Source: Clostridia bacterium (GTDB taxonomy: Bacteria; Bacillota; Clostridia; Monoglobales; Monoglobaceae). From it: a stretch of DNA of 57,507 nt. Shown here piece after piece: positions 7,842 to 15,948 of the stretch; within the stretch, counting starts at the first letter, position 1, and every line of letters starts with the position of its first letter. A model generated the notes under the pieces. The model saw only the letters and a program-made list of their open reading frames with translations, made no database searches and had not been told where the DNA came from. The stretch spans positions 1-57,507 of the forward strand of contig JAFQSM010000009.1 in the NCBI GenBank assembly GCA_017409575.1. Direction: 5' to 3'. A program made the translations under genes and the position numbers.

Positions 7842-8219
7842 ATGATAGGCTTATCAAATTCATCATTTTACGAATCAAACGAGTGCTTTGATGACAAATA
7901 TTTGTCAAATTTGTCTCCCTATTTTTTAAAAGACGAAAATATTTTTAAAAGCTTTAAAAATTTTGACTGTTTTGCTCACTTTACCAACAAGCGAATAATC
8001 TTTACATATTGCAAGGATGGCAGATTCAATCCTTTGCATTTCGAAATCGAATTTTTGCCATACCGAAGCATACAGCGTTTTTCGGCTCTTTTTGATGATA
8101 AGCTTTTGCATTACAGCATCGAACTTACAGTTTTTGATATTCCTGTTTTAAACTTTATTCTCCCCGACAAAGCTGCCGCATCAGCACTCTCTGAAGCTAT
8201 CAGCCAATTATCTTCATAA
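7842..8219 (+). CDS. Small bacterial PH-domain protein
   Basis: A 125-residue protein with the pattern of the bacterial pleckstrin-homology fold (bPH family). The segment FTNKRIIFTYCK leads into the strand pair around YRSIQRF. Such proteins are common in Bacillota and their role is mostly unknown. There is no signal peptide or membrane segment. A ribosome site AAAGGAG precedes the ATG. No promoter fits between the terminator at 7793-7824 and the start, so expression probably depends on the RNA 1 promoter. A terminator follows at 8223. Confidence 0.65.
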   Translation: MIGLSNSSFYESNECFDDKYLSNLSPYFLKDENIFKSFKNFDCFAHFTNKRIIFTYCKDGRFNPLHFEIEFLPYRSIQRFSALFDDKLLHYSIELTVFDIPVLNFILPDKAAASALSEAISQLSS

Positions 8220-8222
8220 TAA

Positions 8223-8250
8223 AGAAAGCCGCAAAAATTTGCGGCTTTCT
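8223..8250 (+). terminator. Terminator after the PH-domain gene
   Basis: The 12-bp stem GAAAGCCGCAAA/TTTGCGGCTTTC with a 2-nt spacer lies just after the stop codon. The T-run is short on the plus strand. It may serve both strands, since the M20 gene ends at 8293 on the other strand. Confidence 0.6.
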
Positions 8251-8292
8251 GCATTATTAGACTTTTAAAACTTTAACATTCTGCGCTTTTTA

Positions 8293-9732
8293 TCAAAGCC
8301 TGTTGATATCTTCATCTGCTGCAATCAGATAGTATATAATAATCTTTACCGCTGTGAAGAACTCATCAAGAACAATCATCTCGTCGCATTGATGCGGTCC
8401 GCCATGACCGCCGGGCATTTCAAACGGAAGCGGTTTTTGGTCCTTTGTTTTTGCATATGTCCCGATTGAGAAGGCATTCTTAAGATATCTTGCATAAGTT
8501 CCTCCGCCCATTCTGAAGCTTTTTCTCTCAAATCCTGTTACGGCATAAAAAACTTCTTCAAAAAGTGCGGCGATTCTGCTGCTCTCGTCAATTGAAAATC
8601 CAGGCTTGTTTTCTTCAATCTCCATATCCCAGTCAAGCTCTTTAAGTGCATTTTGGGTGCGCCTAAGCAAATCGTCCGAGTCAAGCGCGCTGCTGTATCT
8701 CATATCAAACGACAGCCAAAGCTTGCCGTCCTGTATTTTTACCATTCCGTTTGCAAATGTAAGCTTGCCAAACAAATCATCACAAAAATCAATGCCAAGC
8801 GAAGTCCCGAACGGACACGACAGAATATGAGCCGCATTCTTCATTATTTTTCGGTCATTTTCATCAATTGCTTCCACATTTGACAAAAAGTTCGCCAATA
8901 CATACGCCGCATTGACCGAATTTTCGGGCATACTTGCGTGTTTTGCGATTCCCTTGCCCACAAGGACAATAAATCCATCCTCGTCCCTTTTAGTGATATT
9001 TTCTTCGTTTTCCAATTTTTTGTCAATTTCGGCAACCAGCTTGTCCGTTTTTTTAATCTTTACCTCTGCTTTGTCAAGAACAACATTAAACGCCTCACCG
9101 CCGCAAAAACCAACTATATCCAAGAGGTTTGCGTTACTTTTTGCGTACAGATGGCAAATGCCCTTTTCACCCACACAACACGGAAAAGCACCATCAGGAA
9201 TGATTGAGATGTCAGGCATCGGCTGATTTTTTGCAAAAGACTCGATATCCGCCATTCCCGACTCTTCGTTCGAGCCGATAAAAAGCTGCAGTCGGCTTTT
9301 GACAGGGATATTATACTTTTTGATAATTTCCATCGCACAAAGGCTTGCCATAACCCCCGACTTGTTGTCCTCAACACCTCTGCCGATAAGAACGCCGTCT
9401 TTGACAATCGGGTCAAAAGGCTGGGTGAAAATCCAACCCTCACCCGCAGGAACAACATCGCTGTGTGCAAAAAGACCGATTGTTTTTTCGCCTTTTCCCC
9501 ATTCGACAAGCGAATATCCGTCATTCCAATAAATTTTTGCATCATAGCCGCGTTTTTCAAACATTTTGGTGCATTCTTCAAGCTCTTTTGCGCAAGGCTC
9601 GCCAAAGGGAGCATTTTCTTTCGCCTCGCCTTTTATGGCAGGGATTTTGCAAAGTCTTATCCATTCGCTGATTATTTCTTCCTTGTTTTCCTTTATCCAC
9701 TCATCTATAACTGCATCGTATTTTTTATTCAT
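8293..9732 (-). CDS. M20-family (Sapep/PepV-like) zinc dipeptidase
   Basis: A cytoplasmic metallopeptidase of 479 residues that should hydrolyse dipeptides or release N-terminal residues from short peptides. Metal-binding and catalytic motifs of the M20 family are present: AHSDVVPAGEGW with His and Asp, GVEDNKSG with the bridging Asp, SNEESGM with the general-base Glu, and a C-terminal His in GGHGGPHQCDE. The long insertion domain in the middle fits PepV-type enzymes. The start has AAAGGAG upstream. It begins one base after the stop of the LTA-synthase-like gene, so the two are probably co-transcribed. Confidence 0.88.
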   Translation of the reverse strand: MNKKYDAVIDEWIKENKEEIISEWIRLCKIPAIKGEAKENAPFGEPCAKELEECTKMFEKRGYDAKIYWNDGYSLVEWGKGEKTIGLFAHSDVVPAGEGWIFTQPFDPIVKDGVLIGRGVEDNKSGVMASLCAMEIIKKYNIPVKSRLQLFIGSNEESGMADIESFAKNQPMPDISIIPDGAFPCCVGEKGICHLYAKSNANLLDIVGFCGGEAFNVVLDKAEVKIKKTDKLVAEIDKKLENEENITKRDEDGFIVLVGKGIAKHASMPENSVNAAYVLANFLSNVEAIDENDRKIMKNAAHILSCPFGTSLGIDFCDDLFGKLTFANGMVKIQDGKLWLSFDMRYSSALDSDDLLRRTQNALKELDWDMEIEENKPGFSIDESSRIAALFEEVFYAVTGFERKSFRMGGGTYARYLKNAFSIGTYAKTKDQKPLPFEMPGGHGGPHQCDEMIVLDEFFTAVKIIIYYLIAADEDINRL

Positions 9733-9733
9733 C

Positions 9734-11548
9734 TTATTTTATACTCCTTTGGGGCTCAAATATTTTTTCAATTCGATTGGCATTATCTGCGACATTATTA
9801 TATACCATATCAAAATAAATATTAATATCTTCACTTTCAGCAGTCTGGTCCTTATAATTGTGCACCTCGCCATCCGCCGTTTTGTAAAGACTGAACGCCG
9901 TCAAAACCGGCGCCTTGTCACTCAAATCAACAAGTTGTTCGTAATATAGCGAAAGCGGCATATCCGCAAGGTCAAGAACCATTGGCACCAAGAACGGCAT
10001 CGAAACATTCTGTGGCACGGTCTTTCCTCCCATATCAAAATTGCTCCATATAACATAAGGCGTTGACCGCAGAGCAAGAGTAACATCAAGGCTTGAACTG
10101 TCCACCATTTCGGTCGCAAAAGACGGAGCGTGGTCACCAACCATGCAGATTATCACATCACGGTCGCTTTTTTCAAAATATTCGGTCAGCTTTTTAAATG
10201 CCTCGTCAGTCTTCTTTACACAAGACATAAATTCGTTCAAAAGAGCGGTATGTTCGCCAAAGTCGCTTAGCGAGTGTACTGTATCCATACTCTCATCATT
10301 CAGGTCCCAACCGCCGTGGTTTTGTATTGTCAGCATATACTGAAGCCTTGGTCCGTCGCCCATTTTTTCGTAGTCCTGCAGCAGTTTTTCAAAGCAAAAT
10401 TCATCGGTTGCATAGGGTCTTTCGCCATAGCGCTGAATTTCGCCGAATTCTTCACGAAAAAGGACGCTGTCAAAGCCAAGCTTTGGATAGACTAATCCGC
10501 GCTCATAATTAAGTGCCTCGGCACAATGTGCACCCCAGGTCGAATATCCCAGTTTTTTTGCATAATTTACAATACTGTTGGCATTGTCAAAGCTTAGGTA
10601 GTTAAAAGGTGTAATGGCAGGCATAAGCTGGAGCGAATTTGAAGTAAGAAGCTCGTACTCGCTTTTGTTTGTACCGCCGCCCGTACCTGCAACAACCGCC
10701 CTGCCCTTTAGCTTCTGGCTGTCAATAAACGGCATAACCTCTGTATCGGTCTTTATGTCAAGCAAATCGCGCATATCATAAAAAGTTTCATTTAAGATCA
10801 GAATTATATCAGGTGTCTTTTCGCCCGTTTCTTTCACCGGTGCGTTTTTTGCAATCCCGGCAAGTTTTTCTTCGGAATAGTCTTTGGGTCTGTCAATCAT
10901 ATTGACCGAGTTCTGAAAAACCTCTATCGAGCTTGCGGCATAGCCATATTTGTAATACGAATCCTCCCACGACCACACAAATGTATTTCGCGGCTTTATG
11001 GGATTTTCGGCAAAGTAAACCATATTCATAAACAAAATACAAAAAAGGACCATGCACGCATTTTTAAGTGCCGTATTCTTAAGGCTCCTCTTTATCTTCT
11101 TTTCGCATTTAAAAAGTTCAACCGTCACCGCAATCTGAAGAACAAAAAACACCAGTATTCCAAGGACAAAAGCATTAAGCGGAAAGCTGTAACTGTCGAT
11201 TACCGAAAGGGTTGTGCCCAGATTGTGTATGTCCTGAGTCGAAATCGGTGAGTTGCGAAAAACAAGAGTATAGTAATTTGCAATTCCAAGTACCGTAAGA
11301 GGTATCCCTGTCAAAAGCGATGCAATCCATCTGCGTCTGACAATCAGATAAACCACAGACTGAAGAACAAAAACGGTCAGTATGTTCAATATGGTATAAA
11401 GAACGCCATTTAAAAGCGGATTTTTGTTGCCAAGCTCAAGGCAATAATAAACAAGCACCGAATGCAGAAGCGAATACAAAATCACCCGGACTCCGTTTTT
11501 GTTCTCTGTTATTTTGTTTTTAAGCTTTTTAAACCATACACCAATCAT
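9734..11548 (-). CDS. LTA synthase family sulfatase-fold membrane protein
   Basis: A polytopic membrane protein of about 604 residues. Five hydrophobic segments in the first 190 residues are followed by an extracellular alkaline-phosphatase-superfamily domain. The nucleophile Thr appears in GGGTNKSEYELLTS, metal ligands in LILNETFYD and VGDHAPSF, and a conserved His in TIQNHGGW. By family it transfers glycerol-phosphate from phosphatidylglycerol onto a lipid anchor or a related surface polymer. I chose the ATG at 11548, which has GGTGA 5-9 bases upstream, over a TTG 12 bases earlier. Confidence 0.88.
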   Translation of the reverse strand: MIGVWFKKLKNKITENKNGVRVILYSLLHSVLVYYCLELGNKNPLLNGVLYTILNILTVFVLQSVVYLIVRRRWIASLLTGIPLTVLGIANYYTLVFRNSPISTQDIHNLGTTLSVIDSYSFPLNAFVLGILVFFVLQIAVTVELFKCEKKIKRSLKNTALKNACMVLFCILFMNMVYFAENPIKPRNTFVWSWEDSYYKYGYAASSIEVFQNSVNMIDRPKDYSEEKLAGIAKNAPVKETGEKTPDIILILNETFYDMRDLLDIKTDTEVMPFIDSQKLKGRAVVAGTGGGTNKSEYELLTSNSLQLMPAITPFNYLSFDNANSIVNYAKKLGYSTWGAHCAEALNYERGLVYPKLGFDSVLFREEFGEIQRYGERPYATDEFCFEKLLQDYEKMGDGPRLQYMLTIQNHGGWDLNDESMDTVHSLSDFGEHTALLNEFMSCVKKTDEAFKKLTEYFEKSDRDVIICMVGDHAPSFATEMVDSSSLDVTLALRSTPYVIWSNFDMGGKTVPQNVSMPFLVPMVLDLADMPLSLYYEQLVDLSDKAPVLTAFSLYKTADGEVHNYKDQTAESEDINIYFDMVYNNVADNANRIEKIFEPQRSIK

Positions 11549-11584
11549 AAAAATCACCAATTATTATATTCTGACTCCAAAAAT

Positions 11585-11606
11585 GGCTGCAGTATTAAGT
11601 GCAGCC
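11585..11606 (-). terminator. Terminator of the M23-walR-rlmH transcript
   Basis: On the minus strand a perfect 7-bp stem GGCTGCA/TGCAGCC is followed by ATTTTTGG, seven bases past the rlmH stop codon. Confidence 0.65.
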
Positions 11607-11612
11607 ACTGTC

Positions 11613-12095
11613 TTATTTATGGTATGTCTTTCCGTCAACAATGGTAAACCCGCGATAAATCTGCTCGGCAAGGATTACCCTCATAAGCATATGTGGAAAG
11701 GTCATTTTCGAAAAACTGAGTTTAAGTGATGCCAGCGCTTTTATCTCGTCCGAAAGTCCCATCGAGCCGCCAATTATAAAGACAATATGGCTGGTCCCGC
11801 CTGTTGCCGTCTCCGAAATCAAGTCTGCCAGATCTTCTGACGACATCTGCTTTCCCTCAACACAAAGTGCTATCACCTTTGCTCCTTTTTGGATTTTAGC
11901 GCGAATTCTTTCTCCCTCACGGCTAAGTACAAGGTTTTTTTCGGCATCCGTGGGATTATCGGGAGTTTTTTCGTCTTTGACCTCGATTACTTCAAAGCGG
12001 CAATATGCCGACAAGCGCTTTGCATATTCCAAAACAGCCGCTTTGTAAAAGTCCTCTTTTAGCTTGCCAACGGCAATAACTGTAACACTAATCAT
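11613..12095 (-). CDS. rlmH: 23S rRNA (pseudouridine1915-N3)-methyltransferase RlmH
   Basis: A 160-residue SPOUT-class methyltransferase that modifies m3-pseudouridine 1915 in helix 69 of 23S rRNA. It starts with VTVIAVGKLKE and contains the knot-forming region FIIGGSMGL, then PHMLMRVILAEQIYRGFTI near the C-terminus. Its ATG overlaps the walR stop codon (TAATG). In Bacillus rlmH also closes the walRK neighbourhood. Length and motifs match the family fully. Confidence 0.96.
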   Translation of the reverse strand: MISVTVIAVGKLKEDFYKAAVLEYAKRLSAYCRFEVIEVKDEKTPDNPTDAEKNLVLSREGERIRAKIQKGAKVIALCVEGKQMSSEDLADLISETATGGTSHIVFIIGGSMGLSDEIKALASLKLSFSKMTFPHMLMRVILAEQIYRGFTIVDGKTYHK

Positions 12096-12790
12096 TATAC
12101 CTGAAAATAATATCCGACTCCGCGCTTGGTCATAATAACCTTCGGCTCTGAGGGGTCGTCTTCCACTTTTTCGCGAAGTCTGCGCACCGTAACATCCACG
12201 GTCCTGACATCGCCGTAATATTCATAATCCCACACGCGTTCAAGCAAATTCTGTCTCGAAAAAACCTTGCCGGGTCTGCTTGCTAAGAACTTTATCAGAT
12301 CAAACTCTCTTATTGTAAGGTCAATAAGCTCGCCGTTTTTGTAAAGCTCGTATCTGTTGAAATCAAGAACAAAAGCTCCGATACGAAGTTCTTCTTCAGC
12401 TTTTTTCTGATTTTCCTCAGCAGCGGTTTCGCTTCTTCGCATATTTGCCTTTACCCTTGCCATAAGTTCTCTTATGCTGAACGGCTTTGTGATATAATCA
12501 TCCGCACCAAGCTCAAGGCCCAGAACCTTGTCAAGTTCTTCCTCCCGTGCAGTAAGCATCAAAATCGGCACCGATGACTTCTCGCGGATTTTTTTGCATA
12601 CCGAAAATCCGTCAAGCTTGGGCAGCATAACATCCAGAAGGATGAGGTCAGGCTGGACAGTCAAAGCCTTGTTTACTGCCTCTTCGCCGTCATATGCTTC
12701 AAAAACGCTGTAGCCCTCTTTTTGCAAGTTTATTTTAAGTATCTCAACAATTGGTCTCTCGTCATCTACAACCAAAACCTTTTTTTCCAT
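12095..12790 (-). CDS. walR: WalR-like essential cell-wall response regulator
   Basis: A 231-residue OmpR-family regulator very close to WalR/YycF: the receiver has VVDDERP, LILLDVMLP and YITKPFS, and the winged helix has RTVDVTVRRLREK and ends RGVGYYFQV. WalR controls cell-wall hydrolase genes in Bacillota. The usual partner genes walK, yycH, yycI and yycJ are absent: upstream is an M23 peptidase (22 bp away) and downstream is rlmH. The kinase must lie elsewhere or the regulator is an orphan. The link to a wall hydrolase in the same transcript fits its job. Confidence 0.9.
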   Translation of the reverse strand: MEKKVLVVDDERPIVEILKINLQKEGYSVFEAYDGEEAVNKALTVQPDLILLDVMLPKLDGFSVCKKIREKSSVPILMLTAREEELDKVLGLELGADDYITKPFSIRELMARVKANMRRSETAAEENQKKAEEELRIGAFVLDFNRYELYKNGELIDLTIREFDLIKFLASRPGKVFSRQNLLERVWDYEYYGDVRTVDVTVRRLREKVEDDPSEPKVIMTKRGVGYYFQV

Positions 12791-12812
12791 TTGTCCCGGG
12801 TCCCTCCCCCAT

Positions 12813-14312
12813 TTAATAACTTATATATTTAAGCGGGTCAACATACTGCCCGTTTTTCCTCACCTCAAAATGAAGATGAGTTCCGGTACTTCTGCCGGTG
12901 TTTCCCATTTTTGCAATTATGTCACCCTTGGCAACGCGGTCACCAACATCCACCGAACGTGAAGCACAATGCCCATATGCAGTCTGATAGCCGTTTTCGT
13001 GGTTTATTACAATATAATTGCCATATCCCGACATCCAGCCCGAATATGTCACAATTCCGCCGTCAGCCGCCTTGATGTTTGAGTTGTACGACCCTGCCAC
13101 ATCAATACCGGTGTGGTTGCGGCCCCAACGCCTGCCATAACGCGACGAAAGTGTTCCGTACGAAGGATTGATAAATGTCCCCGAGCCTGTTGTCGGCGGA
13201 CGCTTTTTGGTACCGATTTTCTCAATTTTGGCAACCGGCTGCGATATTGTCTCGCTTTCCAGAACATCTTTTTCTGTCTCAATTCCGTTTACTTTTGTTA
13301 TCCTGGCAAGCACCCTGGCACTTCCGTCTTTACCTTCACGTGATACCACAGTTCTGCCCTCATAAAGGCTGTCATCCTTGATTTGTTCTACCTGATAAGG
13401 CACCGGCTCTGTCAGCGAAACTGTCTGAACGCTACGCACCGAAAGCTTTGGCACGGCTTTTTCAACCTTGATTTCCATACCTTCTTTTATGTTGTCGGAC
13501 ACCGAATCATTGATTGCCAGAAGATGCTCAACGGTTGTGCCGTATTTCTGAGCAATATCCCAAAGAGTGTCATCGTTCTTCACGGTATGCGTTGCAAGTT
13601 CGCTTGTATTACCCGAAAGAATCTCAAGTGCCGCCTCAGGAGTTTTAAGAAGAGCAATATGCACAAAGGCGGTGTCCGTTTCCACATCCTCACAAAAATC
13701 AACAATCATATCGTCGGTTATGGTTTCGCTTGTGTACTTTTGCTTGTATTTTGACAAAACCCACTCTGCCGCGCTCTCATCAGATACGCCAAACAAAACT
13801 TCGCCGTCAACCGCCACTGTGCAAGCCTCAACCATTGTATCAATGTTGGAAAGAAGCTGCTTTTCAAGTTCTTTTTTTGTTGCAAGGTCTTTTTCTGCAA
13901 CTATTCGTCTTACAAAAACAGGCTCTTTTTCATAAACATACTCCTTGCCAAAGTATTCGCTTAAGTTCGATTTGACCTCATCAATTGCCGTATATACTAT
14001 ACTTTTGTCGGTCACAAGACCGATATTTTCGCCGTCTACAATGACTTCGTATCCAAAACTCCAGTTAAGAAGATTTGACACCGCACAAATCAATGCAACT
14101 GCCGCAAGGGTTGCCACTCCGCCTGCAATTTTTATTTTAAACTCGTTCCACAGCGAAACAACCGAGTTCATATATGAGGTTTTTAAAATCTCCGCAACTT
14201 TCAACATGGTTTTTTTGTATATAAAAGATGCTCTTTTCTTTTGCAATTCAAATACCTTTTTTGCAAAAGACCGGCCCTTGATTTTTTCTTTGTTGTCGGT
14301 TCTGCCGTTCAA
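12813..14312 (-). CDS. M23 peptidoglycan endopeptidase with LysM and G5 domains
   Basis: A 499-residue membrane-anchored wall hydrolase. One membrane segment is near residues 65-85. A LysM repeat (about 243-290, starting THTVKNDDTLWDIAQKYG), a G5 domain (about 305-372) and a C-terminal M23 domain (about 390-499) follow. The zinc site is complete: HTGIDVAG, AYGHC and HLHFE. The start appears to be a TTG with AAGGGTGG upstream; an ATG at 14207 is the alternative. It leads a transcript with walR and rlmH. Confidence 0.9.
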   Translation of the reverse strand: MNGRTDNKEKIKGRSFAKKVFELQKKRASFIYKKTMLKVAEILKTSYMNSVVSLWNEFKIKIAGGVATLAAVALICAVSNLLNWSFGYEVIVDGENIGLVTDKSIVYTAIDEVKSNLSEYFGKEYVYEKEPVFVRRIVAEKDLATKKELEKQLLSNIDTMVEACTVAVDGEVLFGVSDESAAEWVLSKYKQKYTSETITDDMIVDFCEDVETDTAFVHIALLKTPEAALEILSGNTSELATHTVKNDDTLWDIAQKYGTTVEHLLAINDSVSDNIKEGMEIKVEKAVPKLSVRSVQTVSLTEPVPYQVEQIKDDSLYEGRTVVSREGKDGSARVLARITKVNGIETEKDVLESETISQPVAKIEKIGTKKRPPTTGSGTFINPSYGTLSSRYGRRWGRNHTGIDVAGSYNSNIKAADGGIVTYSGWMSGYGNYIVINHENGYQTAYGHCASRSVDVGDRVAKGDIIAKMGNTGRSTGTHLHFEVRKNGQYVDPLKYISY

Positions 14313-14469
14313 AAAACCACCCTTTCCAAAATCTTTTTTTCTATTCTATCAAAAAATATTTAACTCAATATAAATTAATTGTTACAATTTTGTTACATAC
14401 ACAATTATTCTACAACATTTCTTCGAAAAAAGCAAGGGTTTTTGGTTGTTTGTTTTGATTTTTGCTGCC

Positions 14470-14498
14470 TTGACATTGAATTGATATAATGTTATACT
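14470..14498 (+). promoter_or_regulatory. tatD promoter
   Basis: TTGACA (14470-14475) and TATACT (14493-14498) with 17 bp between. An overlapping TATAAT lies inside the spacer. A small palindrome GCCGTA/TACGGC (about 14517-14533) sits in the leader. Confidence 0.75.
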
Positions 14499-14557
14499 TT
14501 TAAACGAAAAATATCTGCCGTATTGCATACGGCATTTAAATACGAAAGGAACAGACC

Positions 14558-15325
14558 ATGCAATTTCTGTACGATACCCACGCCCACCTCGACGACGAGA
14601 TGTTTGACCCGGACCGCGAAGCGGTAATAGAAAAAATTAAAGCATCGGGGGTTGGGCTTGTAAACAACATAGGCTCGTGTATGGAGTCATCACGGGCAAG
14701 TATAAAGCTTTCAGACAAATATGACTTTATCCGTGCCACCGTCGGCGTGCACCCAAGCGAAACAAAGAATCTGACAATGTCAGATATCGACGAGCTGAGG
14801 GAAATGGCAAAACACCCCAAAGTGGTAGCCATAGGCGAAATAGGGCTTGACTATCATTATGACGATACCGACCCCGAAACGCAGAAGAAGTGGTTTGAAA
14901 TCCAGCTGGATTTGGCAAAAGAGCTTGATATGCCAGTTGTAATACATGACCGCGAATCAAAAGGCGAGTGTCTTGCCATACTTAAACAAAAAGGCATTCA
15001 AAAAGGCGTTGTCCATTGTTTTTCGGGAAGCAGTGAAACCGCAAAGGAAATTCTTGATATGGGACTTAACATCTCTTTCACCGGTGTTTTGACGTTCAAA
15101 AACGCAAAACGTGCAATCGAGGCGCTTAAAGTCATTCCTCTTGACCGTCTTTTTGTCGAAACTGATTGCCCGTACATGGCGCCCGAGCCACATCGCGGCA
15201 CCCGAAACGACAGCAGTCTTGTCTGCCATATTGCCAAAAAAGTCGCCGAAATCAAAAGCATCCCTTATGATGAAGTTGTAAGGATTACGACCGAAAATGC
15301 TGTTAGGTTTTTTAATGCATTATAA
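14558..15325 (+). CDS. tatD: TatD-family metal-dependent DNase/hydrolase
   Basis: A 255-residue TIM-barrel hydrolase. The metal ligands are visible: DTHAHLDD at the N-terminus, GEIGLDYHYD near residue 92, a His in VIHDRES, VHCFSGS near 150, and ETDCPYMAPEPHRG near 205. TatD enzymes act on DNA ends and are linked to repair and DNA fragmentation. It is a single-gene unit with its own promoter and a strong terminator. Confidence 0.94.
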   Translation: MQFLYDTHAHLDDEMFDPDREAVIEKIKASGVGLVNNIGSCMESSRASIKLSDKYDFIRATVGVHPSETKNLTMSDIDELREMAKHPKVVAIGEIGLDYHYDDTDPETQKKWFEIQLDLAKELDMPVVIHDRESKGECLAILKQKGIQKGVVHCFSGSSETAKEILDMGLNISFTGVLTFKNAKRAIEALKVIPLDRLFVETDCPYMAPEPHRGTRNDSSLVCHIAKKVAEIKSIPYDEVVRITTENAVRFFNAL

Positions 15326-15340
15326 AAATAAATCTAAAGC

Positions 15341-15370
15341 AAAAAGGGTTCCTCGCGAGGAACCCTTTTT
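15341..15370 (+). terminator. tatD terminator
   Basis: A perfect 30-nt palindrome (AAAAAGGGTTCCTCG and its complement), 16 bp past the stop codon, with T-runs on both strands. It can stop transcription in both directions. Confidence 0.9.
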
Positions 15371-15407
15371 GCCTGTGTCGCAACATTTATGTATCCATAC
15401 ACTTAAA

Positions 15408-15562
15408 ACAAAAAAGTGCATGGCAAGCCATGCACCGAAAAATGCAAGGCTCTTGTTTGCGAGACAATTTTCTTACCACAAAAAGGGATGCGAAAAAGTG
15501 AGCCTGCATTTTTACCAAAACGCAAAACACCCCTTAAGTGGATAACTATTAAATTGTCTCGC
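15408..15562 (-). ncRNA. Candidate pseudoknotted small RNA 2
   Basis: Read on the minus strand, this about 155-nt unit has the same plan as RNA 1. The 5' end TTGCGAGACAATTT (15564-15551) pairs perfectly with 15470-15457. The loop holds AAAAATGCAGGCTC (15513-15500), which pairs with GAGCCTTGCATTTTT (15452-15438, one bulge) four bases after the closing stem. That makes an H-type pseudoknot with two 14-bp stems. An inner stem around CCAC...GGGG with CCC...GTGG encloses the loop. The terminator follows directly. The only gene downstream is tatD on the opposite strand, so this is a free-standing RNA. Confidence 0.72.
15416..15435 (-). terminator. Terminator of RNA 2
   Basis: The stem GTGCATGGC/GCCATGCAC is followed on the minus strand by TTTTTTGTTTT. 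Confidence 0.85.
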
Positions 15563-15568
15563 AAGATT

Positions 15569-15597
15569 ATTATATCACTATTTAAGTTAAATTACAA
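15569..15597 (-). promoter_or_regulatory. Promoter of candidate pseudoknot RNA 2
   Basis: On the minus strand TTGTAA (15597-15592) and TATAAT (15574-15569) with 17 bp between, spacer ending TAGTGA. It is almost the same as the RNA 1 promoter, although the RNA bodies differ. Confidence 0.8.
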
Positions 15598-15635
15598 GTA
15601 TTATTTTTCCCGGGGGTCTCTGTAGCAACATTTTT

Positions 15636-15890
15636 AAGGCGAATTTTAAAAGACCCTCAAAGCAGGTCTTTAAATTCCGCCATAGAAAAGGCGGATAGCA
15701 GATGTTTGCAAAAATTTTTGAGTTAGACAAAAAACAACGGAAATCAATTCCTTTTGCAGCCGTTGTTTTTAGCGAGGCACACGCTGAGTGCGTGTATCCG
15801 AGCGTTGGCGTAATGAGAAAATTTGAGCAGTTACATCTGCCAAGCCTTTGAGCGGCGGCTACGGGGGTTAGGGGGCGGAGCCCGCCTATA
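15636..15890 (+). repeat. Structured intergenic element, family 1, copy 2
   Basis: A 255-bp relative of 7366-7625. Conserved blocks are interleaved with stems that changed on both sides. The outer stem is GCAGATGT/ACATCTGC (15698-15705/15833-15840). The second is AAAACAACGG/CCGTTGTTTT (15731-15740/15760-15769). The hairpin CACGC-TGAGT-GCGTG (15780-15794) lies between AGCGAGG and CCGAGCGTT. The 5' hairpin has its loop sequence inverted relative to copy 1 (CTCAAAGC against GCTTTGAG). It lies upstream of the RNA 2 promoter. Confidence 0.7.
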
Positions 15891-15912
15891 AGATATTTTA
15901 CATTTAAATCAT

Positions 15913-15940
15913 GGGGTCACAGGGGACGTCTCCCCCTACA
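15913..15940 (-). repeat. REP-like palindrome
   Basis: Read on the minus strand, GTAG is followed by a G-rich hairpin (GGGGA/TCCCC core, 15922-15935). A GTAG-type tetranucleotide ahead of a hairpin is the pattern of REP elements moved by RAYT transposases. No such transposase is in the window. A single copy, so tentative. Confidence 0.35.
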
Positions 15941-15948
15941 AATAACTT

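Noticed and set aside
15408..15562. 6S RNA
   Set aside because: There is no long hairpin with a central bubble. The order of the two long stems is that of a pseudoknot.
15600..15620. Possible Noc-binding site (TTTCCCGGG)
   Set aside because: Only nine of the fourteen palindromic bases match, and the right half fails.
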